Assembly: GCA_026008535.1 (NCBI GenBank)
Contig: BRKX01000006.1
Location: forward strand, 37,870,664-37,934,663
Direction of reading: 5' to 3'
Source: Perilla frutescens
Lineage: Eukaryota; Streptophyta; Magnoliopsida; Lamiales; Lamiaceae
Length of the DNA: 64,000 nt
The notes below the pieces were generated by a model. It did no database searches. It had not been told where the DNA came from and was given only the letters and a program-made list of their open reading frames with translations. The translations under genes and the position numbers were made by a program. Of this stretch, positions 1-12,255 are shown one piece after another (positions within the stretch are counted from its first letter, which is position 1; each line of letters opens with the position of its first letter).

Positions 1-582
1 ATATTTTTGATGAGGAAGAAGAAAAAAAGTAAATTGCCGGCATACTTGCCTTCAGCTTTATATGACTGTGAAATAATCTACTTTTCCTTTTCATACATAT
101 TAGATCATTTTTAATGTGTGTGTAAAAGTAAAAGGGACACACAAATTTCCTCTTTACCATATTAAATTATATTAAGAAGTCTCGTATAAGACCGTCTAAC
201 GAATCTTATTTGAACAAAGAAGGTGATCATTTTCTTTTTTCTTTTTTGTTTATTTTTCTTTTCCAATAGTCCTCTTTTCCCCATTTCTTTTCTTTTCAAT
301 TATTTTTTCTCCATTTTTAATTTCTTATTTTTTTTCAAATATATATAATACATTCATTTACATAAATAACCCTAATCAATTCATCATTACAAAAACACAT
401 AAAAAACACAGAGTATTTAATCCATACAATCATTTCCATGACAAAAAAGTACATGTTTAAGCTGAATACAAACATATCCAAAACCCAAATACAATTCCCC
501 ATACAAACAAAACAAAATACATCAAAAAAGTTCTTTCATCCTATCCAAAATCCAACAGCATTCCTAACCTCCAAATATAAAT
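1..582. other. AT-rich non-coding stretch
   Basis: Long T- and A-runs and short low-complexity tracts. I see no reading frame, repeat pair or RNA gene. It lies just beyond the 3' end of the decayed gene on the - strand and could hold its 3' untranslated sequence. Confidence 0.5.
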
Positions 583-2503
583 TCAGAATCTAAATAATTT
601 CTTCCTTCTATTCATGAATGCAAGGATGTACTTATGCACATCAAATCTCAAATCATTCATGGCTGCAAGAACAATACGAGCAAAATATAGTGCTCGTGGC
701 TTCTTTCGACCATAAGACTGCAAAATAGAAAAAAAAAGGTTATAAATTAGTTAGGGGAAAAATAAAAAAACTATAACGAATATATGTGCATGTGGTAGAA
801 CATTTTAAAACATCAAATTACTAACAATACATGATACAATAAACAAACACTTAATTAGCTCGTGCATAGTGGTTGTGGAAAAAGTAATTAGCCACATATT
901 TGTCCTCAACACTCAGATCGTTTAAATAACGTTTATTTATTTTCATGAACGTTGACTGTAAGTCGTCTTTTTCATCAACATACCACTCATCAAACGCAAC
1001 CAGCCACGGATCAATTGGATCACAATCCAATTACTGAGAACCATTTGGACCAATCGAAGAAAAATCTTCTTCAAATACAACAACATCTAGACAAAAGAAA
1101 ATAATAAATAAAATATAGATAATAAAACTACAAAAAAGAATAAGTAAAAATTGATATTAAAACTGTAATCTTTACCTTCATCATCGCCTTTTACTGCAGG
1201 TTTCTTCCCACAATTGTCACACACAACATCTATCATTTCTGCACATACAGATAGAATACATTAATAAAAAATAAATAATTAAGTGCAAATTATAAATAAA
1301 TAAAACAAGATTCTATCAACAAGTTATAGAGGAAGGGATTACTACCTCCAACATCATCTTTCCTTTGACCTTCTTCAATTTCATCTATAACTTTTAGAGG
1401 CCCAAGACTCACTAAACATAAACTCACACCACCCTTGCAGATATCAACAATTACATCCTCCACTGCAACTTCATCTATATCCATCATAGGTGATTGAGCT
1501 TTAACACCAAGAAAAGATGCATAAGACATCTTTGACTCCTCTTGCATGGCCTTGAAGGTAGTCACCACTTCAACAACAGAAAAGACTTCCAAAGCTTGCA
1601 AAAAAGAATACAAACAAATACACTAATTCATAAAAAAAATTTGATAGTACTAACATTTTCTGAGATGTTATGAATTTCTGCATCAGTCTTCTCATCTGGA
1701 GGGAGCATATACCAAACATACTTTCCAGATGCATCAGTCCCTACATTAAACACTCCATACACAAACTCACCCTACCCATGATCCCCATTTTTCGACCCTT
1801 ACACAATCTCTTATTAAAATTTTTAGAATTCCAATACCTAATCATATGCCAAGAATTAGACACAAAGAACCCTTTCTACTTAAGACGATGAAAGTATAAA
1901 AGTGGTAGAATGATAACACAACCACTGCCATTCTTTTTAGAAAGTGTTTTGTTTCAAAAAAATCATGGCTCTACAAAGCCTATTGAGCACATATGAATAC
2001 CAATGATTTGATCAGATTTAGATCAGTCGATCAATTAAATATTGGTGCCATAAACACAGACACATATAGGACAAAAAATGCTTAAAATCATTACACCCAT
2101 CAAAAAACTGGTGATCTAACAATAACCCCCGGATACCAGTTAATACAATTATATTCTTTTCAAAATATAATTTAACCCAATCCTTAATGAATGACTTCAA
2201 AAATGAAACCCCGAACAATATCCCTACCCTCATTCATAAGCAACAAAAACACATCACATATATCGTTAGGCATGATCATAAACTTCTTATTGTTTTCAAA
2301 ACACACCAATTGAGTTACATGATTGAAATGCTTGAAAAATCAATAAACATATGCCCATAGCACAGAAGGAAAATCTTGGAAAAAAGTAAATCCCCAAACC
2401 CAATCTCCTCCATAGCTACCCATTGATCATGAGTAACTAAAAGAATAAGATTAGACAGTGAAGAATTGACTTTGTGTGTATGTGTGTGTGTGTGTATATA
2501 CAT
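583..2503 (-). pseudogene. decayed multi-exon plant gene, family uncertain
   Basis: A chain of short - strand exons with good GT-AG borders: 1613-1346, 1238-1176, 1086 to about 870, and 717-583, ending at a TGA at 585-583. The predicted product includes a paired Cys motif (VVCDNCGKKP), the stretch WLVAFDEWYVDEKDD and a basic C-terminus ending KKLFRF. An in-frame TAA follows NGSQ in the third of these exons, and a second TAA closes it before any donor site, so the gene is broken. Further upstream, 2018-2503 encodes pieces such as HDQWVAMEEIGFGDLL. These loosely resemble the DUF1985 or plant-mobile-domain type proteins often found next to Ulp1-like proteases in transposons; this is only an impression. 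I cannot assign a function. Confidence 0.4.
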
Positions 2504-2569
2504 GTTATGCGTGTATGTATAATGTGGATATAGCTAGGATAATTAATGTTAGACACACACACACACACG
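2474..2569. repeat. TG and AC microsatellites
   Basis: A (TG)n run near 2474-2498 and an (AC)n run near 2552-2569, about 55 bp apart and complementary, so they could pair as a hairpin. They sit just outside the truncated end of the Athila-like element. Confidence 0.8.
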
Positions 2570-2730
2570 TCACTTTCACTTTATGTTTACATACACTTAA
2601 TTTTATTTTAAACAATAAATCATAAAAACTGCATAATAAAAGAAACTTAAATCAACAAAACTTAAAACCATTGGGTTGCCTCCCAATTAGCGTTTAATTT
2701 AACGTCGTGAGCTCGATGGGATACGGTTCT

Positions 2731-4236
2731 TCAAAGATTTTTCAAATGGAGAACAAACACTCCGGCTTGCTCCTCCGCATTGTAGAATTTCTTCACACGT
2801 TGCCCATTTACAACAAATAAGCTCCCATCCTTGGCTTGTAACTCCACTGCTCCATTTTCAAAAATCTTTGAGATGAAATAAGGACCTCCTCGTTTTGTTT
2901 TGAGTTTCCCGAGAAACAAATTCAACCTCGAGTTGAATAACAATACGGCATCATCACACACAAGTTCTTTCTTTCTTAAGAACTTGTCATGATAAAGTTT
3001 GGTCCTCATCTTGTAAATGGAAGAATTTTCGAAAGCCTCAAGCCGAAATTCATCGATTTCATTCAAACGGAAAATTCTTTCTTTTCCCGACATCTCAAAG
3101 TCGAGATTGAGCTTCTTGGTGGCCCAATATGCCTTGTGAGTGAGCTCGATTGGAAGGTGACAAGACTTCACAAATACCATTTGATAAGGAGACATTCCCA
3201 ATGGAGTCTTGTAGGCCGTTCGATAGGTCCAAAGTGCCTCATCGAGATGGCTTGCCCAATCTTTCCCGTTTGTCTTCACCACCTTTTGGAGGACTTGTTT
3301 AACCTCTCTATTTGCAAGCTCGGCTTGCCCATTGGCTTCTGGGTGGTAGGGAGTCGTCATCTTATGCTTCACTCCATGCCGTGCTAGGAGGCTCGTCATC
3401 CACTTATTGCAAAAGTGAGTGTCTCCATCACTAATCAAGGCTCTTGGAGCCCCAAATCTTGTCAAAATATTCCTTTGAAGGAATTTTAGCATAATCTTCG
3501 AATCATTAGTCTTCGTTGGGATTGCTTCGATCCATCGTGAGAGATAATCAACCGCCAACAGTATGTAGAGATTTCCTTCGGATACCACATACGGTCCCAT
3601 GAAGTCAATCCCCCATACATAAAAAAACTCCACTTCTACAATTGCACTCATCGACATCTCGTCCCTCTTTGAAATTGAGCCCATCTTTTGGCATCGCTCA
3701 CATGTCTTCACAAACTCTTCACAACTTCTGAAAATGAAGGGCCAATAGAACCTGCTTTGTAAAATCTTCCTAGCGGTTTTATTGGAAGTAAAATGGCCTC
3801 CACACGGAGAATCGTGACATGCCTTTATTATTTCAATCCATTCTTTCTCCGGCACACACCTTCTAAGGATGGAATCGGCACACCTCCTAAAAAGATAAGG
3901 TTTCTCCCATATGTAAAATTTTAGATCATGGAAAAACTTTTTCCTTTGGTAGCTCTCCATCTCCACGGGTTTCACTTTGGCAACTAGGTAGTTGACAATA
4001 TCTGCAAACCACGGAACTTTTGTTGAAGCCGACATGATTCTCTTATCGGGAAAACTTTCATTTATTGGCCATGTGTTCCCTTCCTCTCCTTTCACGTGCT
4101 CTAACCGGGACAAGTGATCCGCCACCACGTTCTCGCATCCTTTTCTATCTTTGATCTCCACATCGAACTCTTGGAGTAGGAGAATCCATCGGCTAAGCCT
4201 TGGCTTCGCATCCTTTTTGGCAAACAGATGCCTCAA
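2731..4236 (-). pseudogene. Athila-like RNase H C-terminus and integrase
   Basis: 501 codons open. It starts inside RNase H (HLFAKKDAKPRLSRW, then the D in VVADHLSRL), followed by the integrase zinc finger H-H-C-C (HDSPCGGHF ... CERCQKMG) and the D-D-E core: D in WGIDFMGPY, D in ISDGDTHFCNKW, E in PEANGQAELANRE. A GPY-like C-terminal segment (KTKRGGPYFISKIF) follows. In life it would insert the cDNA into the host chromosome. It is separated from the RT frame by one missing base near 4,329, where TTGGCGGTC is expected but TTGCGGTC is present. No damage is visible inside the integrase itself. Confidence 0.85.
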
Positions 4237-4286
4237 AGTGGCGTGGTCGGCGTGAACAATTGTTCGGGCCCCAATGAGATAGGGCC

Positions 4287-5255
4287 TTAACTTGTCGAAT
4301 GCGTAGACGACCGCAAGAGTTCCCTTTCTGTGGTGGTGTAGTTGACTTGAGCGGGATCTAAAGTCCTACTCCTATAGTAGATGACTCGGAAGAGTTTGTC
4401 CTTCTTTTGGCCAAGAACGGCTCCTACCGCTATCTCGCTTACATCATACATCACTTCAAAAGGCTCACTCCAATCGGGTGTGATAAGCACGGGTGCCGTG
4501 GTTAGGGCCTTCTTTAATGTTTCAAAAGCCTGCAAACAATTAGCATCAAAGTCAAATTCAACGGCTTTTTCAAGTAAACGACAAAGGGGTTTAGAGACTT
4601 TAGAAAAATCTTTAATAAAACACCTATAGAACCCGCCGTGTCCTAAGAAGCTTCTAACTCTCTTTTCATTTATTGGAGGGGGTAATTTCTTAATGGCCAC
4701 TATCTTGGCCTGGTCCACCTCTAGACCTTCACCCGACACTTTGTGTCCAAGAACAATGCCATCTCTCACCATAAAGTGGCATTTTTCCCAATTGAGCACA
4801 AGATTGGTGTCTTCACACCTCTGCAAGACTTGTGTTAGATTATCAAGGCATAAATCGAAAGAATGACCAAAGACGGAAAAATCATCCATGAACACCTCCA
4901 TTATGTTTTCAATCAATCCATGAAAGATGGACATCATACACCTTTGAAAGGTTGCGGGTGCATTACACAACCCGAAAGACATCCATCTATATGCAAATAT
5001 GCCATAGGGACAAGTAAAAGCGGTCTTTTCTTGGTCCTCGGAAGCAATCATGATTTGATTGTATCCCGAGTAACCATCAAGAAAGCAATAATATTCATGA
5101 CCCGCCAACCTATCTAGCATTTGATCAATGAAAGGTAATGGAAAATTATCTTTCCTAGTGTATGCATTCAAAGCCCTATAATCTATACACACTCTCCATC
5201 CCGTTACTACTCTTGTAGCAATTGTTTCTTTATTATCATTCTCAACAATAGTCAT
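4287..5255 (-). pseudogene. Athila-like reverse transcriptase and RNase H N-terminus
   Basis: 322 codons. RT blocks are clear: GWRVCIDYRALN, FLDGYSGYNQI (first catalytic Asp), YRWMSFGLCNAPATFQ, and VFMDDFSVFG, the metal-binding DD pair in the F-M-D-D form usual for this clade. The connection domain (RSFLGHGGFYRCFIKDF) leads to RNase H, where the first Asp lies in MYDVSEIAVGAVLGQ. The frame joins the preceding ORF through a missing G in a run of Gs at about 5,267-5,271. The downstream end is a second frameshift near 4,329. Confidence 0.85.
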
Positions 5256-6433
5256 TCCCCCTTTTTAGCAACAACTCGAGTAGGACTAACCCACTCACTA
5301 TCCGAAATAGCAAATATGATATCGGCATCAAGCAATTTCAAGACCTCTTTCCTAACAACTTCTTGCATAATAGGGTTGAGTCTTCTTTGGTTTTGCACCT
5401 TAGGCTTGTTATCTTCCTCAAGCAAGATTTTATGCATGAAAATAGAAGAGTTAATGCCTTTAAGGTCGGAAATTGACCATCCAATAGTGCTTTGATATTT
5501 CCTCAACACCCTTAACAATTTATCGCATTGTTCATTGGATAAGAGGGAAGAAACTATTACCGGTTTTTGCTTGGCTTCATCAAGGTAAGCATACATCAAA
5601 TGTGTAGGTAGGGGTTTCAACTCCATTTCTTCTTTTGCTTTTAACTCGTCCTCTTCCTTTGATGTTTGGTCCTCGTCTCTTAATGGTAAGAACTTTGGCT
5701 TCCTCAATTAAGATTCCTGAAATGAATTCATTATAGAAATGGAATCACATAGACCAAAATCATCATTGGATGAAGAATTAAAGATAAAGTTAGAAATGCA
5801 AATCTCAAGAGGATCCTTTAGGCTCATCAACTCTTCCTCCTTTATGCATTCATCCATCATTTGGAGCACTTTGCACTCCTCGATATTATTTGCCTCTTTT
5901 TCGGGATGTTGTATCGCTCTTTGGAGGGAAAATGTGATTCTCTTCTCATTCACTCTCAAGGTAAGTTCTCCCTTTGCCACATCTATCAAGGCCTTACCCG
6001 TGTATAAAAATGGTCGCCCTAAGATGAGGGGAACTTCCTTATCTTTTTCCATATCAAGAACCACAAAGTCTACCGGGAAGATGAAGTTGTTGACCTTCAC
6101 TAGCACATCTTCCACCATTCCCTTTGGGTATGTTAAAGAGCGGTCGGCCATTTGGAGACAAATGGTGGTAGGCTTGATCTCCCCCATTTTCAACTTTTTA
6201 AAGAATGAGAGGGGCATCAAATTGATACTCGCCCCAAGATCACACAAAGCCTTCCCAATGTGATTTTCTTTAATAGTAACCGAGATGTTGAAGCTTCCCG
6301 GATCTTTCATCTTTGCGAGCAAGTTTCTTTGCAATAAAGCACTACAATTCTCGGTCAAGTTAACCATCTCATACTCCCCCCATCTCCTCTTTTTGGAAAT
6401 CGCATCCTTCAAGAATTTCGCATAATTTGGCAT
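5252..6433 (-). pseudogene. Athila-like aspartic protease and start of RT
   Basis: Two open pieces in one frame, 6433-5708 and 5707-5252, split by a TAA. The protease active site reads CDLGASINLMP, with Leu where Ser or Thr is usual after the Asp, as is common in this clade. The flap partner is LGRPFL. The second piece is the linker and N-terminal RT (SEWVSPTRVVAKKGE). It ends at a frameshift where one G is lost from a G-run, throwing the reading into TGA. Confidence 0.8.
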
Positions 6434-6493
6434 TTGTTGAAGTGCTTCAATAAGAGGGATGTTGATCTGTACCTTTCTAAAGATGTCGATGAA

Positions 6494-8191
6494 CTAAGAA
6501 AATTGCTCGTCACTCTTCACCTTTTGGAGTCTTTGTGGGTAAGGTATGGGCACTTTGTATTCTTCCGGCATCACCCTTTTTGGTTCTTCTTTCTCTTTCC
6601 CTTTTTTAAGGGCATCATGTTTCTTTAATTTGGGATTTAAGTCCTCTTGACTCGGTCCCTCCTCTTTCTTCTTCTCACTTGGTTGCTCATCAACCTTTCC
6701 TTTGCTTTCCTCATCATCCGGCATCTCGGGGCCATCATAAGCGGTTTCACTCCTCAAGGTAATTGTCTTGCATTGATCCTTTGGATTCACAGTGGTATTG
6801 CTTGGGAACTTGCCTTGTTGATGTTGGCTTCCCAAGATAGTTTCAAATTGTCCCATTTGCTTCTCCAAAGTGTTAACTTGGTTGCCAATTGCTCCGACGG
6901 TATTCTCTAACTTCCCAATTCGTGCTTGAGAGTCTTTCATGTAACTCTCCGTCTTCCCCGTAAATGCCATTAGGAGTTCATCCATCTTGGGCTTCTTCTC
7001 CTCATCAATTACACCATTCGTGACTGAGAAGCCTGGAGGTGGTTGGATAGCATTGTTCAGATTACCATAGGAGAAATTCGAGTGTTGAGCTTTATTTTGA
7101 TAACCTGAATTTCCACCATATTGGCCCTCGTATTGGGTCTTGTACCCCGGATTGAATTGCCTTGGTTGATTTGAGAAACCTTCTTGTTGGTTCACATAGT
7201 TTACATCCTCAAATTGGCTTTGATATGTCTCGACTTTTGGATTTGTAAAGGCCTCAATTTTTGAATTCAAGGTTGTCATTTGAGCTTCCACAAGCCCAAG
7301 TGCATCCGAACTTAAAGCAAAAGCAACTTTCTTTAGAATTTAGACTCCCTCTCTTACGGCCGGCCATTGGAAGGAATTTGAGGCCATCTCTTCAATGATT
7401 CTCAAGGCTTCTTCCGGCCCTCTTGCCAATAATGATCCACCCGTGGCCGCATCCATGAGTGTTCTCACGTCGTCTTTGCTTCCTCCATAGAAAATGCATA
7501 CTTGATGATCGGTTCCAAAACCATGTCCGGGGCACTTCCTTAGCATCTCCCTAAAGTGCTCCCACGCCTCATATAAGCTTTCTTCATCCCATTGTTTGAA
7601 CACGGTGATCTCTCCTTTCAATTTGAGGGTTTTTCCGGGTGGGAAAAACTTGTGTAGGAACTTTGTCACGAATTGATCCCAGGTTTGAAATGTTCCTTTA
7701 GCATGGCTCAACCACCATGTTTCTGCCTTGTCGATCAATGAGAATGGAAAGAGTCAGATGTGGATTGCATCATCTAGGACTCCATTCATCTTCATTGTCC
7801 CACTCACATTGAGAAATTTTCGGATATGCTCATGTGGATCCTCCATTGGTGTCCCTCGAAATTGGTTTTGCTGGATCATTAGTATGAGAGAGGTCTTCAA
7901 CTCGAAGTTGTTGGCTTGAATGGGTGGTCCATTGGCCACCCCTTGATCAACGACAGGTTGGAAAAGATTCTGGATTGGTGCCTCCACATTTCTATTACGA
8001 GCCTCTTCTTGGGCTCTTAATTGCTCTTGCATCACCTCCAATTGCCTTTGCATTTGGGCAATCATCAGGTCTTGAACCGGTGGAGGTAGATCCACCATTC
8101 TTCTCCGTCTACGGGCGTTGTTGTGGTGAACCGTTGCTTCAATCTCTAAGTGCAAAAAAATAGGTGGTTCTCCTTGAGAACGAGTGTGCAT
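6494..8191 (-). pseudogene. Athila-like Gag
   Basis: Start chosen at the ATG at 8191 (MHTRSQGEPP). Three pieces in the same frame are split by TGA at 7756-7754 and TAA at 7342-7340, with a TAG closing at 6496-6494. The first stop falls where Arg is expected before LFPFSLIDKAETWW, consistent with CGA to TGA decay of a methylated CpG. The capsid-like part is typical of retrotransposon gag (LFPFSL ... TWDQFVTKFLHKFFPP ... ESLYEAWEHFREMLRKCPGHG, IIEEMASN). The distal part is Gln/Asn-rich, then coiled-coil, then Lys/Glu-rich, with no zinc knuckle visible. Confidence 0.8.
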
Positions 8192-8317
8192 ACACTTCCT
8201 ATCAAAAAGGACAAACAAATCAAGAACAACTCTTTAAAATAAAACAAGTAAAAATGTCTAAAGTATTCCACTCAAGCGTTATCACAATATTGCATTTATC
8301 AAATTAATTCCGTTATT

Positions 8318-8335
8318 TCCCCGGCAACGACGCCA
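8318..8335 (-). promoter_or_regulatory. primer-binding site for tRNA-Asp
   Basis: On the - strand this reads TGGCGTCGTTGCCGGGGA. It is complementary to the last 18 nt of plant tRNA-Asp except for one base (T for C at position 6). It begins 7 bases inside the 5' LTR edge, at the place where minus-strand DNA synthesis is primed. Confidence 0.85.
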
Positions 8336-8342
8336 AAAACTT

Positions 8343-10012
8343 GACAGAGGTTTACTTTCAAACCTACTATGATGTGTTTCAATATTTATAACTCGTGTCA
8401 ATGCCTACAAGTGTATAAGCATGTGATTGTAGATATGATGATACGAGGTCGATCCACAGGGAAATAGAATAGAAATTAGATAATGCAATTACCACGACGA
8501 AAGAAGAGTGAAATATCTAGACGAACAATAAAGAGGGGGGTGTTTTAACTAAATCAAAATGCCAAACAAGAACAAAAGACATAAACATGTAAACAACAAT
8601 AATTAATAATATTTTGCACTCAAGAGTCAATACCAAACAAATGAGAGTTTTGAGGATGATAAATAAGGAGAAACTCTAGGACATGGCTACACAATACTCA
8701 TATTGACCTTCGATGTGGGATTACACATACATATATGCAAAGTTCATAGATAGGAAGACCACGAATATAATAAGAGCATCTCTCGAATATCTCTTAAATT
8801 GCGAATGCGACAAAGATGCCTATCTCTAACGCATTCTAAGGTCGCGCCTACAAAAGGCTCTAAGGGTCACATTTCCTTCCACATAATGACATTCAACTAA
8901 GAAGACAAATATGTAGATTCGATCCAAGCATGCTTATGATCACGGGATTGACTAGATGCAAGTGATTCATACATGTGATGTTAGTGAGATGGCCAACCAA
9001 ACAACACCATTCAAGCCCTAGCATAGATCAAAATCTTGACAAAGCAATAACACATATATACATTCCAAATCATAGATCGATATTCACATTGTTTCACCAC
9101 ATCCTAGAGCCCTAAGGCTCTAGCCAACCATATTCACAATAAAATCAAGATTACAAGAAGAAAAACAATGACCCATTCTAAATACAAGTCTAAGAAGAGA
9201 GAAGAAGTGATAAAACCCAATGTAGAATACTCCTTCTTCAATCCTATGACTTGGATGCTCAAATGGATGTTGAATCTTCTTCCTTCCTCTTGACCTTCAA
9301 AAATCCCTTCTCTTGATGTTTCTCTAAGTGAATTTTTCATTCTAGGGTCGATTAGAGATTGTTTGAAATTCTCCAAATGTATACCTAAGTAATGGACCAA
9401 TAATGGAGTGCCAAAAGTCAAGTTTTGAAATCCGTCAACGCGAAACGCGACCCCAGGTGATCGCGTTTTGGGGTCGGATTTGGACTGAAGAAAAACAGCT
9501 CTCTGAATCTGGCACAGAGCAACCGAAGAGGTCGCGCTTTTCCGTCGCGCTCATTTCTGCTTTGGAAGCGCGACCTGAAGTAGTTGCGTTTCTGGGTCGC
9601 GCTTCCCTTTGCTTTTGAAGCTCGACCCCAGGTGCTCGCGCTTTGACGTCGCGTTTCAACTGGAGAAAACACGGTCTCTGAAGCTTTCAAGGCGCGACCA
9701 AAAGGGTCGCGTTTTGGGGTCGCTCTGTAGGGCGGCTGTGGTGCGACCTTGAGTAGCTCGCGCTTCAGGGTCACGTTATGGCTTTTTCTTGTTTTTCTTA
9801 TCTTTTCTTGTCTTTGTGCAAGCGTTGATTGATCAACTCACAACCTGACTTCTTTTAGCATTTGTTTTCTCCAAAAACTCCCTAAATTGGTCACATTATA
9901 CCAAACATAAGATTTTAACAATATTTAACAAAATTTAAAACATATATACATGATAACTAAGTGCAAACGCACTCAGAATGAGTGCATATGAGTGCAATTT
10001 ATGCACTCATCA
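8343..10012 (-). repeat. Athila-like 5' LTR
   Basis: About 1,670 bp. On the - strand it starts TGATGAGTGCATAAATTGCA at 10,012 and ends CTCTGTCA at 8,343, next to the primer site. Terminal TG...CA is present. The first 40 bases carry a nested inverted repeat around ATGCACTCAT. The CpG-rich array at 9,420-9,780 lies inside it. There is no second copy in the window, so age cannot be judged from LTR divergence. Confidence 0.75.
9420..9780. repeat. CpG-rich degenerate repeat array in LTR
   Basis: About 360 bp far richer in CG than its surroundings. It is built of variants of GCGACC ... GGTCGCG, in which the two halves are reverse complements, so each unit can fold back. Roughly six to eight diverged half-units are visible. 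Open frames through this stretch on both strands are by-products of its composition. Confidence 0.7.
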
Positions 10013-10994
10013 ACGATATATCATACAAGTAAATGTTACTACCTAAAATATCGAGGTTATGGATCCTATCAAGAATCTCACTCATTGATAAATCAAAGCA
10101 GTAGACATAACATATATATGTCCGTCACTATATATGGGTTAAGAACCCGAACTCTGTGGATCTTTATTGTTTCTCTTTAAGGTTAGAATAGAGAATAGTA
10201 TCCTATCGTGATCTTCCTCAATACACATGTAAGTGTATCAGAATAATCAGTTAGTCAAGATAAACTTACTATCAGATTATTCTACGATGTACAATGGTTG
10301 GTTCAGGACCATCTAAACCGCGAGCCTTTTAATACTTTGCAAGGAATCCAATGATATGATCTTTACTGTGTGTTAATCCACATCATATCATTTACAGTGT
10401 AAGTATATGAAAACATGCATATAGATATATAACAATAAATAAATGTACAAACAGTGACTGCAATTAATATTCAATCTATATCGTCAAAACATTATAGAGT
10501 GTATACAAAGACAAGCTCTTCAGTATACAATCCTAACAAGCGTGTTAAGTGATACTTAGCATAATACTTCAACTGATTTCGAGTAACTGATTTCTTAAGA
10601 CAGTTCTCAGATAATAACAGTTCTAACAAGCATATTATGTTACACATATTTTTATTCCCATTGGTACTAATAAACATATTATGTGATATTAAAACATAAC
10701 ACTTCATATTACTCATATAATCTTCAATCAAACACTTAAATAAACATATATGGACAACTAATGAAAATAAAAAATAAAAAAGAACTCAAACAAAACATGA
10801 AAAATGACTGAACCCTAAAGACACACATATACCACATAAAAAATATATAAAATCCAAAAGCTATGAACAATGTGATACTCATTTATACTTCAAGTGATAC
10901 TCGTAAGAATATTAAATAATACTTAACATAATAATTCGTATAACTCATACAATCTTAAATCAAACACTCAAAATGAAAATATCTGAACAGTTAA
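10013..10994. repeat. AT-rich spacer with a diffuse 236-260 bp repeat
   Basis: No gene is seen. The motif AATCAAACACTTAA with similar flanks recurs at 10,727, 10,963 and, beyond the inserted 22.8-kb element, at 34,016. With the insertion removed, the spacing is about 236 and 260 bp. This looks like an old, diverged tandem array that was the target of the large insertion. Confidence 0.45.
10990..10994. repeat. target-site duplication GTTAA (left)
   Basis: GTTAA sits just before the LTR starting TGATACGAC and is repeated exactly at 33,783-33,787 after the other LTR. It marks one integration event 22.8 kb apart. Confidence 0.9.
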
Positions 10995-12255
10995 TGATAC
11001 GACTTGGACAACTAATCTAGGACGAACAAAAGACGTAGCGAAAGACTTAAGAATCGAAACACGTCAATTTAAATGAAGGGAACAATCCGACTCGATAAAC
11101 TATGGAAACTCAAAATCTAGACAACAAAAATACCTAGAACAATGACACAAATTATATAACACAAACCAAGGGGTTTATAGGCCTGTATAGGGATGAAGTA
11201 TAGGGCTGGAATTTGGATGAATTTCGTGTGTGAAGGCTAGTGAAGAATGGCTTGGAGAAGATAGGATATGATAGAGTACGGTTGAACTTACGGTATGGAA
11301 GATCGAACGTAGGACTCGGACTTGTAGGGGCTGCCGTGAAAGTGGACGTTGATGGCTGAATGGACAACGTTGAAAAGGTGTTGGACGTGTGATGTTGTTG
11401 TGGTGATTCACAACCTGATAGCCTCCTTGAATCTCGAACGTATCCAAGGTTGAAATATCTAAGTTTCTCCTCGATAGCGAATAACTGTCAATCCCTCAAG
11501 TGAATTGAGCAATACCCTTGAATAAGACTTGTAGTTGCTAGCTCCAAGAATGAATATTTTCGTGTGAAAAGTATTCAAAAGACGAATAGATTTGAGACAC
11601 AAATTGAATGCAATAACAATTTAATTCAACAATGTCTAAAGTAACAATGAAACAAAGATCCCCTATTTATAAGTCTCATAGGGCACGAAAATACTAGTCT
11701 AAAGGCCCTAAAAATCTGATCCAAATTGATCTCTAACTATACTAGGAAGTTCCCTAAGCTAGAATTCTATTCAAGGTAGGAAATTGCCTTAAATACAATT
11801 CTAGTCAACTTGGACTCTATTAAATTCGAAAATTACAATAATTAAATAACAAAACTGGACTCAAATAATTAATTACTATAGTCTAAAATAATTAATTAAA
11901 ATAACTAAGATAATTCAAAACCCCACACAGTGTCAAAAGGGTTTGAATTCTCGGATGCCTCTAGCAGATTAGACATGGTCACGCCTTATTCGCCATAACC
12001 TCCTGGATTGGTATAAAATTGAAATCTTCAAATTTTCGGCCAAGTATGCTTCAATCCATCAAAGTATGATCCTCATCTTCAATTCAAAGCATAGTAATGA
12101 TCTTGGGGCTGCCTTGAACATTCACTTCTTCCTCGAGCTTCTTTCGTACATAACCTTGCAAATAACCTTGAAGTTGCTTAGCTCGTAACCTTGTAACAAG
12201 ACCTCTAATTTGCAACTCCAGATTTGAATCTTCATTGCTATGCACGATCTCATCA
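10995..12255 (-). repeat. 3' LTR of the outer element
   Basis: 1,261 bp, TG...CA, matching 32,531-33,782 over its whole length. A TATA-like box (TTATAAATAG on the - strand) is at about 11,663-11,672. The first part of U3 also carries the end of the pol reading frame (RLRAKQLQGYLQGYV ... ITML), which runs in from the neighbouring internal region. Confidence 0.9.

Larger units (their letters stand above)
2640..10012 (-). mobile_element. Athila-like Ty3/gypsy retrotransposon, 3' LTR missing
   Basis: On the - strand the order is 5' LTR (10,012-8,343), primer site, gag, protease, reverse transcriptase, RNase H, integrase, ending near 2,731. The integrase spacing, the gag motif IIEEMASN and a tRNA-Asp primer site place it in the Athila branch. 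No copy of the LTR is seen below 2,731, and the sequence turns into unrelated AT-rich DNA near 2,640, so the element is truncated downstream of pol. No env-like frame is present. Four in-frame stops and two single-base frameshifts inactivate the polyprotein. Confidence 0.85.

Noticed and set aside
2989..3387. 132-codon + strand frame
   Set aside because: Mirror frame of the Athila-like integrase on the other strand.
5739..6263. 174-codon + strand frame
   Set aside because: Antisense to the protease region of the Athila-like element, with no recognisable motif.
9418..9774. Overlapping open frames on both strands in the CpG-rich LTR block
   Set aside because: They result from base composition of a degenerate repeat. 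No start context or known motif is seen, and all lie within an LTR.
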